From Bacteroidales bacterium (lineage in GTDB: Bacteria > Bacteroidota > Bacteroidia > Bacteroidales > 4484-276), in NCBI GenBank assembly GCA_029939965.1, contig JAOZRY010000036.1:1-14107 (forward strand): a stretch of 14,107 bases of DNA, written 5' to 3'. The notes beneath the pieces were generated by a model. That model worked only from the letters and a program-made list of their open reading frames with translations. It ran no database searches and was not told where the DNA came from. Shown here in pieces: positions 7,927 through 14,107 of this stretch. Numbering within the stretch: the stretch's first letter is position 1; every line of letters begins with the position of its first letter. The translations under genes and the position numbers were made by a program.

Positions 7927-10036
7927 TATGCAGAATAATGAAAATAGTTTTGTTGATATATTGAATTTATATCAGGCGGCAAATAGCGATCCGGAATCGA
8001 TAAAGAAGTATTTTGTGGTTAGGGTTCACGAATTTGAAATCATTATTGATGCCCTAAAATCGAAAAACAGAAATGATCCCTTGCAACACGAGCTTATTCT
8101 TGGAAAAAGGGGCAGCGGAAAATCTACTTTACTGAAACGAATTGAGATAGAGATAAACGATGATAAAAAACTGTCAGAAAAGTATATCCCTGTTTGTCTT
8201 GCCGAAGAGCAGGCAGGGATTTACCGTTTGTCTGATTTGTGGTTTGAGACTCTTAACGAGCTACAGGAAAGAAGAAATCTAAGTATTGACCTAAAAGCCT
8301 TTTCCAGTTTTGTGGACGAACAGGAATATACGAGATATTTATTTGAGGTGATTAATAAATTGCTTGTTTCTGCTAATAAAAAGGCTGTACTCCTGCTTGA
8401 TAATCTTGATAGGATTTTTGAGAACCTTAAAAAAGACGGCCACCTGCTGCGGGAACTTTTGCTCAATTTTAATAATGTGCAAATAATTGGCGGTAGTACC
8501 CGAATGGACGAGCATTTTTGGAAATACGATCAGCCTTTTTATGAATTCTTCAGGCAGCACCAACTTGGTTCGTTAAGCTTTGATGAAATCAATACGTTAC
8601 TAAATATGTGGAGTGTAGTAATGAAAATAGGTCAATTAAAAGATTATGCCCTGACACACAGGGGGAGAATAGAATCAATAAGGATTTTAACAGATGGCAT
8701 GCCACGCACATTGCAGTTCTTTATTAAAGTACTGTTGACCGAAAATGAAATGTATGGCTTCCAGTATATCCGCAAAATTATGGATCGGGCAACACCTTTG
8801 TACCAGGAAAGGTTAAATAATTTAACCGCCCCACAGCGAAAGATTGTTTCCGAAATGGCATTTATCTGGGAAGCCGCATCAACCAAGCAACTTGTTGCCG
8901 GGTGCAGGATGGAGAGCAAACTAATATCGGCTTATTTAAAACAACTTATTTCTTATGGGATAGTAATAAAAACAGACACAAAAACAAAAAACAAACTTTA
9001 CCGTATTTCGGAGCGATTTTTTAATATGTGGCTTATTGTAACCCAGGGCAACCCAGAGCAAAAACGAAAAGCGATGTATTTAACCATATTTTTAGAAAAC
9101 TGGTATGGTGCCGATAAAATAAGACAATTGGCCGGTGAGCATATCAACTCATTAAAAAGTAAATCATTAAGCTTTGATAAAGCAGTAATTCTTACAAAAG
9201 CTTATGGCCAATCAAAATATATTAGTACAGCTATGCGCGATGAGTTAATAGAAGACACCAATTTGTTGAATGATATTGAGGTGAAGTACGGCAATTTCCG
9301 TAAGCAAAGAATAAAGATTATCGAAATTGTAAAAAAGCATATTGAAAATAGGAAATATGATGAAGCAATAAATGAGATAAACAAAATTGAAAATGATACG
9401 GATGGAGTGAAATTATTTTATATAGGTAAGATTTATCATCATTCTGCATTTTTTGAAAAAGCCGAAAAATACTATTTACTTTCCATTGAAAAAGGAAATG
9501 CTGATGCAATGAATTATTTAGCGTTATTGTATGAAGGGAAAGGTGAAATTGAAAAAGCTGAAAAATACTATTTGCATGCTATTGAAAAGGGGTATGCAAA
9601 AGCAATGTTTAATTTATCTTTATTGTACTTCGAGAAAAATCAAAATCCATCGAAAGCATTGGGGTTAATTAAAGTACACAATAAAAAACATAGTAACCAA
9701 TCATCCAAAGAATTAGAATTACTAATAAAAATTTGGAATGGTGTTTTTATGGATATTGATAAAAACATGAAAAACATTTTAAACTATGACGATAAAGGGG
9801 ATTTATCTGATTTCTTCAAATATTTACTTGTATTAGGGCAAAAGAACTTGCTCCTCTTTTATTTCGAATCCGAAAAGTATGGTAAGAAATTGCAGGAAAA
9901 ATACATATTGTTTTACTATGCCACGCTCATCTTAAACAATAAAATGGGCGATAGAATACTAAAAATTCCCACCGAGGTAATGCCAACAGTAAATGATATT
10001 TTAAAAACAATAAAAGAAAAATCGAAGCTATTCTAA
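7919..10036 (+). CDS. STAND-like ATPase with TPR/Sel1-like repeats
   Basis: A 705-aa soluble protein. The N-terminal ATPase core has a canonical Walker A GKRGSGKST (62-70), Walker B KAVLLLDNLDRIF (155-167; D161, with D164 in the acidic DNLDR) and sensor-like IIGGSTR (189-195). A lid follows, containing the GMPRTLQ segment (260-266). A winged-helix-like region (about 300-370) comes next, then a helical linker (about 380-490). TPR/Sel1-like repeats follow (about 495-580; AEKYYLxxIEKGxAxAM twice, period 32), then an unassigned helical tail. TPRs in STAND proteins typically bind a ligand or partner while ATP turnover drives assembly, so a sensor role is a reasonable inference. No nuclease, TIR, protease or membrane effector is recognisable. 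The ATG at 7919 overlaps the upstream gene by 8 nt; an alternative ATG at codon 4 (7928) would remove the overlap. It is convergent with hldD. Confidence 0.85.
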   Translation: MDNMQNNENSFVDILNLYQAANSDPESIKKYFVVRVHEFEIIIDALKSKNRNDPLQHELILGKRGSGKSTLLKRIEIEINDDKKLSEKYIPVCLAEEQAGIYRLSDLWFETLNELQERRNLSIDLKAFSSFVDEQEYTRYLFEVINKLLVSANKKAVLLLDNLDRIFENLKKDGHLLRELLLNFNNVQIIGGSTRMDEHFWKYDQPFYEFFRQHQLGSLSFDEINTLLNMWSVVMKIGQLKDYALTHRGRIESIRILTDGMPRTLQFFIKVLLTENEMYGFQYIRKIMDRATPLYQERLNNLTAPQRKIVSEMAFIWEAASTKQLVAGCRMESKLISAYLKQLISYGIVIKTDTKTKNKLYRISERFFNMWLIVTQGNPEQKRKAMYLTIFLENWYGADKIRQLAGEHINSLKSKSLSFDKAVILTKAYGQSKYISTAMRDELIEDTNLLNDIEVKYGNFRKQRIKIIEIVKKHIENRKYDEAINEINKIENDTDGVKLFYIGKIYHHSAFFEKAEKYYLLSIEKGNADAMNYLALLYEGKGEIEKAEKYYLHAIEKGYAKAMFNLSLLYFEKNQNPSKALGLIKVHNKKHSNQSSKELELLIKIWNGVFMDIDKNMKNILNYDDKGDLSDFFKYLLVLGQKNLLLFYFESEKYGKKLQEKYILFYYATLILNNKMGDRILKIPTEVMPTVNDILKTIKEKSKLF
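9455..9646 (+). repeat. Two tandem 96-bp repeats encoding TPR/Sel1-like units
   Basis: Units 9455-9550 and 9551-9646 encode residues 513-544 and 545-576. They share EKAEKYYL, IEKG and A-AM followed by LxLLY. The DNA is also clearly similar over most of the first 75 bases (GAAAAAGCYGAAAAATACTA is shared except for one position). This indicates an internal duplication young enough to show in nucleotides. Confidence 0.7.
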
Positions 10037-10373
10037 GGGTTTGCTCAAAAATAAGTCTGGGAATTCGGGGACAGTATTCTGTAACAGGTTGAATAATAGA
10101 TTTCTCCATTTTCCCTCCCAAGAATTTTACTAAAGCTGTGTTTTATAGGTAAGCTTACCACATCACATTGTGGCGATACAGTATATTGTAGTATGGCTTT
10201 TAATAAAAATTTGCTATTTAGTGTCCGTCCATAAAGTCGGTGTTTGGTTCAGAATGTTCGAGTTCGAGGCTTGCGAAGTCTTTAAAACCAGGAGTTTACT
10301 TTTGTAAATGACTGGGTCTAAAGACAAGCGTAACGAAGAAATCGGACATTATGGACAAACACTAATTATAGTG
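10037..10373. other. 337-nt gap between convergent genes
   Basis: No coding signal. From left to right it holds GAATTCGGGGACAG with a small ACAG/CTGT stem (10061-10082), the 12-bp palindrome GGTAAGCTTACC (10148-10159), an overlapping CCACA/TGTGG stem (10158-10173), and the 148-bp palindromic element (10218-10365). The last 8 bases before the hldD stop are outside the element. No conventional stem-plus-T-run terminator is obvious; the palindromes may serve that purpose on both strands. Confidence 0.7.
10218..10365. mobile_element. 148-bp MITE-like imperfect palindrome
   Basis: The ends TTAGTGTCCGTCCATAA (10218-10234) and TTATGGACAAACACTAA (10349-10365) are inverted copies matching at 15 of 17 positions. 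Pairing resumes inward: GTCTTTA (10278-10284) with TAAAGAC (10319-10325), CCAG (10288-10291) with CTGG (10312-10315), and TTTAC (10295-10299) with GTAAA (10304-10308) around a TTTT loop. The whole unit can therefore fold into one long hairpin. It has no ORF. Size, terminal inverted repeats and full-length symmetry fit a miniature inverted-repeat element or large REP-like unit. No clear target duplication is visible. It sits between convergent genes, where insertion is harmless, and it may also stop transcription from both sides. Confidence 0.7.
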
Positions 10374-11339
10374 TTATAAATATTCAGTAGATAAAAGGTA
10401 TTTTTTTACGTAATCATCAACACCTTGTTCGAGTGAGGTAAAATCTTTTTGATATCCATAATTCCTAACTTTTTGCATATTAGCTTCGGTAAAATACTGG
10501 TACTTATCACGAATATCAAGTGGTGTATCGATATATTCAATTGTTGGGTCAATGCCCATTGCGGCAAAAGTGGAGGTGGTTAAATCCAGGAAACTTCTTG
10601 CCTTGCCGGTTCCGAGGTTGTAAAGCCCTGATGTTTTTTGATTTTTCATAAAGTAAATCATAACATCCACCACATCTTTTACAAAAACAAAATCGCGCAG
10701 CTGCATCCCATCCTTAAAATCGGGGTTGTGTGAGCGGAATAATTTCATTTTGCCGGTTTTGTTAATCTGATGAAACGCATGAAAAATTACTGATGCCATT
10801 CTGCTTTTGTGATATTCGTTGGGGCCATAAACATTAAAAAACTTAAATCCGGCCCAAAATGGAGGCATATCATTTTGTTGTAAAACCCATTTATCCAGTT
10901 CATTTTTCGACACACCGTAAGGATTAAGGGGTTTTAGATTGGGAACAATATCGTGATTATCATCGTAACCCAACTCGCCCATTCCATAAGTTGCTGCCGA
11001 ACTTGCATATATCATCGGTATTTGAAATTCCGTGCATTTTGTCCATAAGGTTTTTGTATAGTTCAGATTGAGTTTGTCGAACACTGCCATGTTAAACTCG
11101 GCTGTGTCGGTACGTGCGCCAATGTGAAACACAAAATCCACATCCCGATGGTTTTTGTTTAACCAATCAAAAAAAACATTCCTGTCAACTTTTTCCTTTA
11201 TATTTTTCCCATCAAGGTTTTTATTCTTTTCGGGATTTGAAAAATCGTCAACAACAACAAGATCATTAAACGCTTCCTTACTTAATGTTCCGGCCAACAC
11301 ACTTCCAATAAATCCGGCAGCACCAGTTACTACTATCAT
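10374..11339 (-). CDS. hldD: ADP-L-glycero-D-manno-heptose 6-epimerase
   Basis: Converts ADP-D-glycero-D-manno-heptose to the L-glycero form used to build the lipopolysaccharide core. The 321 aa are a complete extended short-chain dehydrogenase. The NAD(P) Rossmann motif TGAAGFIG is at 5-12, the acidic DD of the beta-2 end at 31-32, and catalytic SSAATYG with S114 at 113-119, with Y141 and K145 in NPYGVSK. HldD hallmarks are NVYGPNEYHKSRMASV (169-184) and KYQYFTEAN (279-287). The start is ATG, 38 nt after the C26-family gene. It is last in a likely three-gene minus-strand operon. Relatives in the extended SDR group include UDP-glucose epimerases, but the HKxRMASV and YQYFTEA motifs favour HldD. 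Confidence 0.94.
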   Translation of the reverse strand: MIVVTGAAGFIGSVLAGTLSKEAFNDLVVVDDFSNPEKNKNLDGKNIKEKVDRNVFFDWLNKNHRDVDFVFHIGARTDTAEFNMAVFDKLNLNYTKTLWTKCTEFQIPMIYASSAATYGMGELGYDDNHDIVPNLKPLNPYGVSKNELDKWVLQQNDMPPFWAGFKFFNVYGPNEYHKSRMASVIFHAFHQINKTGKMKLFRSHNPDFKDGMQLRDFVFVKDVVDVMIYFMKNQKTSGLYNLGTGKARSFLDLTTSTFAAMGIDPTIEYIDTPLDIRDKYQYFTEANMQKVRNYGYQKDFTSLEQGVDDYVKKYLLSTEYL

Positions 11340-11377
11340 ATCTTCAATACTTTAATTTATTATTATCAAAAAACAAA

Positions 11378-12166
11378 CTAATTGCTGTGGTATTTTCGTG
11401 TCTCTGTTAAAAATCTTTCAGCCAGCGGACGAGAGAGCATATTAGTTGAATCCAATCGCTCGGGATGCCACTGCACCGCAAGAAGGTAAGATTTGTCCAG
11501 AGGTTCTTTCCATCCAACCGATTCAATAAGCCCATCATTGGAAATAGCTAAAACTTTTAATTTCTTTGCAAGCATTTTTACCGCCTGGTGATGGTTTGAA
11601 TTAACATTACCTTTGTTGATGCCCGAAATTTCTGACAACAGGTTATCATCAAAAACCCGTACATCGTGAAAACATTTTTCCCAATCGTAGCATCGGTGAT
11701 ACACTCTTGTATTCAGCTCGGATGGTATATCAACAATTAAAGACCCACCCAGGGCAACGTTTAAAATTTGTTGTCCGCGGCATACACCCATTACAGGCAT
11801 TTCATGGTCTAACGCCAGATCGATAAGTAAAAATTCCAACGAATCGCGGTAATAGTTTATCCTGCCACAATTTACGGTATCTTCGGCCTGACCATAATTT
11901 CCCGGAAAAACATCTTCGCCACCAGTAAGCAGCAGTGCCGAGCAATCATCAAAAACAATCTCAACCGAATCTCTGTGTATTTTATTCATTACCACATATT
12001 CGGCAATAGTATCAACGCTTTTCAACCATTTGATGTAATTGCTGTTTGCAGGATTTCCTGAAATGTATGAAACAGCAATTTTAATTGGATTATCTTGTTG
12101 GCTGCAACCTGCCACAAGTAGCAATGCCATAAACAAAATCAAATTTCTCCAGGCAAATTTTATCAT
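11378..12166 (-). CDS. Predicted lipoprotein, class I glutamine amidotransferase / peptidase C26
   Basis: A 262-aa protein with an N-terminal lipoprotein signal: basic start, hydrophobic LILFMALLL and lipobox VAGC with the lipidated Cys at 21. The rest is a class I glutamine amidotransferase-like hydrolase of the PuuD/gamma-glutamyl hydrolase (C26) type. It has TGGEDVFPGNYG (about 81-92), nucleophile elbow GVCRGQQ (C129), NSNHHQ (189-194), and QWHPE supplying H234 and E236. The triad is complete, so it should be active. Family members hydrolyse gamma-glutamyl bonds (gamma-Glu-GABA, folyl-polyglutamate) and are mostly cytoplasmic; this one is predicted to sit in the periplasm or outer membrane, so the substrate is unknown. 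The ATG at 12166 is preferred. A GTG at 12172 adds two residues and leaves a 6-nt gap to the upstream protease gene, implying co-transcription. Confidence 0.9.
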   Translation of the reverse strand: MIKFAWRNLILFMALLLVAGCSQQDNPIKIAVSYISGNPANSNYIKWLKSVDTIAEYVVMNKIHRDSVEIVFDDCSALLLTGGEDVFPGNYGQAEDTVNCGRINYYRDSLEFLLIDLALDHEMPVMGVCRGQQILNVALGGSLIVDIPSELNTRVYHRCYDWEKCFHDVRVFDDNLLSEISGINKGNVNSNHHQAVKMLAKKLKVLAISNDGLIESVGWKEPLDKSYLLAVQWHPERLDSTNMLSRPLAERFLTETRKYHSN

Positions 12167-12178
12167 ATCCACTTTGAT

Positions 12179-13891
12179 TTAGTATTTTATTTTCATAATT
12201 TTTTTGGAGATTATGTTGCCCTCCGAGAAAATCTTAATAATATATATACCTTCCCTCAGGTTTTCCAGATTGTTAATTCTAAAATAATTTAATCCTGATT
12301 TTCTGTGCAATTTTTTGCTCGAATAAACCAACCTTCCGGTTAGATCAACAATATCAATGACTACACTTTGTGTGTCCTGCGAATGAAAAACAATATTTAG
12401 CTTATCATAAAACGGATTTGGAAACACATCGATGTCGTTTGGATTTATCACATTATCGGTATTAAAACCCGAAAGAATAAGGGTTGCCAAACTGTAGTCC
12501 GGAATCCCATAACCCATTTCATAGTCAGGATTGCCGGCCATATTTGAGGTGGTCATAATGGCATCCAAAATTTCCATATTGGTCATTGATGGATCAAATT
12601 GCCATAGGCAGGCGGTCATCCCGGCAATGATTGGTGATGAAAAAGAAGTTCCGCTTGAATATCCTACTCCGCCACCAACCGAAGCTACTGCTGTTTGTGA
12701 ACCCTGGGCAACAACATTTGGTTTAAGCCTGCCATCGGCAGTAGGGCCAATGGAGCTAAAACTGGCATATTGCCCCTGGGCATCAACGGCACCAATCGAG
12801 AATACACTATCACCATCGGCAGGTGCACCAATCCATGGCCACGTAGATGAAGTTCCCGAATTTCCTGCACTGTTTACCACAATCATCCCACGACTCATGC
12901 AGCGATCGGCCCCAATGGTTGAAGGTGCGGTATTGCCGTTCATATCTTGGTAGGTATGGTCTTGCTGCGGATTGTCGAAAGTTTTGTAGCTGAGCGATGA
13001 GTTAATTATGTCAGCTCCGGCACTGTCAGCATATTCGGCTCCCGAAACCCAATTGTATTCTTCTATCAAATATTCTGATCCGGTGTCTTCGGTTCTTAAC
13101 AAATGGTAAGAGGCTTTTGGTGCTGTTCCGATGATTTGTCCGGGCAAGTTGGCTCCCATTGTGGAGAGCACCGATGTTCCGTGTGAGCTTCCATGATAGG
13201 GATTGTTATCGCCATCAACAAAGTCGCGGCTGCTCAATATCAAATCGTTCATATACAGGCTGTCAAAAGCATCCATTTCATCAGTGTAGGTAAATCCGCC
13301 ATCCAAAATGGCTATTATCATACCCTGCCCCTGGTAGCCGTCATCGTGCAAGGGAATGCCACCAATCATGTCGATTTGGTTAAAACCCTGACCGTAGTTG
13401 AGTGTGGATATTTTACTTTGCGACTTAAATGCCGGAGGTGAGGTTTCCAGTTTTTCGTTCATCCCGAAGGGCTTGTTCAACGAAATGGATTCATCATTGA
13501 TTATGTTGTTGTTTTTGTCTCCAAAAGAGATATTCTTAACGGTGCTTTGTACAAAAGGCAATGCCTCAATTTCGATAATTTTTGATGGGTCGTTGGTTTG
13601 AACTACTATTCCGTTGAGCCATTTTGTTGGATTACTTACCTCAACACCTATGTTTGCAACACCCTCGATATATTGTGGATTTACCGGAAGGTCGTACACA
13701 TCTATTGGAATGTTGTATCGCTCACGCCGGTCGATTGCCCTTTGCGAAAGATATTCGTCGGGGTTTTGGATGGAGTATGGTGAGTTGTCCTTATCGGTAA
13801 ACTTCACAAAATATTTGTCCCCTGAATTGATTTGAGCAAACGAGAAAATTGTAGCGAATGCAAGTAAACTTAGTAAAAGTGTTTTCTTCAT
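12179..13891 (-). CDS. Secreted subtilisin-like serine protease with T9SS sorting domain
   Basis: A 570-aa S8 (subtilase) endopeptidase expected on the cell surface or outside the cell. Residues 1-19 are a Sec signal peptide (MKKTLLLSLLAFATIFSFA). Residues about 20-160 are a pro-region. The catalytic domain (about 170-475) has D197 in AILDGGF, H237 in SSHGTS, oxyanion N344 in NSAGNSG and S416 in GTSFSSP, so the triad is intact. The C-terminal 80 or so residues (488-570; VFPNPFYDKLNI, then VDLTGRLVY, EGIYIIKI and KKIMKIKY) are a type A T9SS sorting domain, which directs export across the outer membrane and is normally removed. It is first of a tight minus-strand cluster with the C26 lipoprotein and hldD. 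The ATG at 13891 gives an ideal signal peptide. Confidence 0.96.
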   Translation of the reverse strand: MKKTLLLSLLAFATIFSFAQINSGDKYFVKFTDKDNSPYSIQNPDEYLSQRAIDRRERYNIPIDVYDLPVNPQYIEGVANIGVEVSNPTKWLNGIVVQTNDPSKIIEIEALPFVQSTVKNISFGDKNNNIINDESISLNKPFGMNEKLETSPPAFKSQSKISTLNYGQGFNQIDMIGGIPLHDDGYQGQGMIIAILDGGFTYTDEMDAFDSLYMNDLILSSRDFVDGDNNPYHGSSHGTSVLSTMGANLPGQIIGTAPKASYHLLRTEDTGSEYLIEEYNWVSGAEYADSAGADIINSSLSYKTFDNPQQDHTYQDMNGNTAPSTIGADRCMSRGMIVVNSAGNSGTSSTWPWIGAPADGDSVFSIGAVDAQGQYASFSSIGPTADGRLKPNVVAQGSQTAVASVGGGVGYSSGTSFSSPIIAGMTACLWQFDPSMTNMEILDAIMTTSNMAGNPDYEMGYGIPDYSLATLILSGFNTDNVINPNDIDVFPNPFYDKLNIVFHSQDTQSVVIDIVDLTGRLVYSSKKLHRKSGLNYFRINNLENLREGIYIIKIFSEGNIISKKIMKIKY

Positions 13892-13985
13892 AATTTCTGT
13901 GAGTATTAATTTAGTGATTATTATTCTGATTAATATTTTTCAATTTTATTTATTAACGAATGTGAGCTGACTTTGGTTCATAGAA
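13892..13985. other. Short A/T-rich gap before the protease
   Basis: 94 nt between the stop of the edge gene and the protease ATG (both on the minus strand). The best -7 match on the minus strand, TAAAATTG, has one mismatch to TAnnTTTG and no good upstream TTTG, so no promoter is called. The protease may have its own weak promoter or be read through from the edge gene. Confidence 0.5.
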
Positions 13986-14107
13986 CTATTCCATTAAAAA
14001 TTTTGTTGTTTTTTCTATTTGCGCATTCGTAAAGTTTCCCTGCATAACAGCCTGATGAATAATTTCGCGGTAATCGTTTTGTGAGTAAAAATATTTGAGG
14101 CTGTTAC
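13986..14107 (-). CDS. C-terminal end of an unidentified gene (cut by the window)
   Basis: On the minus strand an open frame enters at the window edge and runs 39 codons to TAG (13986-13988). It begins NSLKYFYSQNDYREIIHQ and ends in KFLME. It has plausible amino-acid composition with two amphipathic helical stretches, and no stop until one that leaves a normal 94-nt gap to the protease gene. The start lies outside the window. I do not recognise the family. It may belong to the same transcription unit as the downstream envelope genes. Confidence 0.6.
   Translation of the reverse strand, partial: NSLKYFYSQNDYREIIHQAVMQGNFTNAQIEKTTKFLME

Noticed and set aside
6736..10036. Overlapping ATPase genes considered as a toxin-antitoxin pair
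   Set aside because: Both are large P-loop ATPases (396 and 705 aa) with no toxin or antitoxin fold visible.
12531..12953. 140-codon plus-strand open frame inside the protease gene
   Set aside because: Antisense to the catalytic region of an intact subtilase; the reading is a shadow of the G/C-richer coding sequence.

Overview
The window reads as chromosomal DNA of a Bacteroidota bacterium, probably Bacteroidales or Marinilabiliales-like. The evidence is a secreted subtilase ending in a type IX secretion (T9SS) sorting domain, start codons preceded by A/T-rich leaders without Shine-Dalgarno sites, candidate promoters of the Bacteroidota type (TTG/TTTG, about 20 nt, TAnnTTTG), and an alaS gene divergent from a membrane-anchored M23 peptidase. 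No rRNA, tRNA, CRISPR array or transposase gene was seen.

Layout. Left core block (about 69-6311): an M23 cell-wall peptidase on the minus strand, then alaS (alanyl-tRNA synthetase) and a PcrA/UvrD helicase on the plus strand. A short A/T-rich gap with a periodic GTTAWT micro-repeat separates the last two. Accessory block (about 6312-10373): a 424-nt leader full of palindromes, then two overlapping ATPase genes (396 and 705 aa; the second carries TPR/Sel1-like repeats), then a 337-nt gap holding a 148-bp MITE-like imperfect palindrome. Right envelope block (minus strand, 13891 to 10374): a T9SS-exported subtilisin-like protease, a predicted lipoprotein of the class I glutamine amidotransferase/peptidase C26 family, and hldD (ADP-heptose epimerase for LPS core). 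The first two are separated by only a few nucleotides and the third follows 38 nt later, so they look like an operon. The right edge cuts a further minus-strand gene, of which only the last 39 codons are visible.

How the genes relate. Most genes are housekeeping: translation, DNA repair and cell envelope. The part least explained by known biology is the two-ATPase cassette at 6736-10036. It is translationally coupled, looks more A/T-rich than its neighbours, lies between conserved genes and is bordered by structured non-coding DNA. Both proteins look like STAND/ORC-type P-loop ATPases with C-terminal winged helices. No nuclease, protease or other effector domain is recognisable, so any role in sensing, defence or element maintenance is a hypothesis. 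The two proteins also share a short FWKxDQPxY peptide, at the extreme C-terminus of the first and inside the ATPase core of the second.
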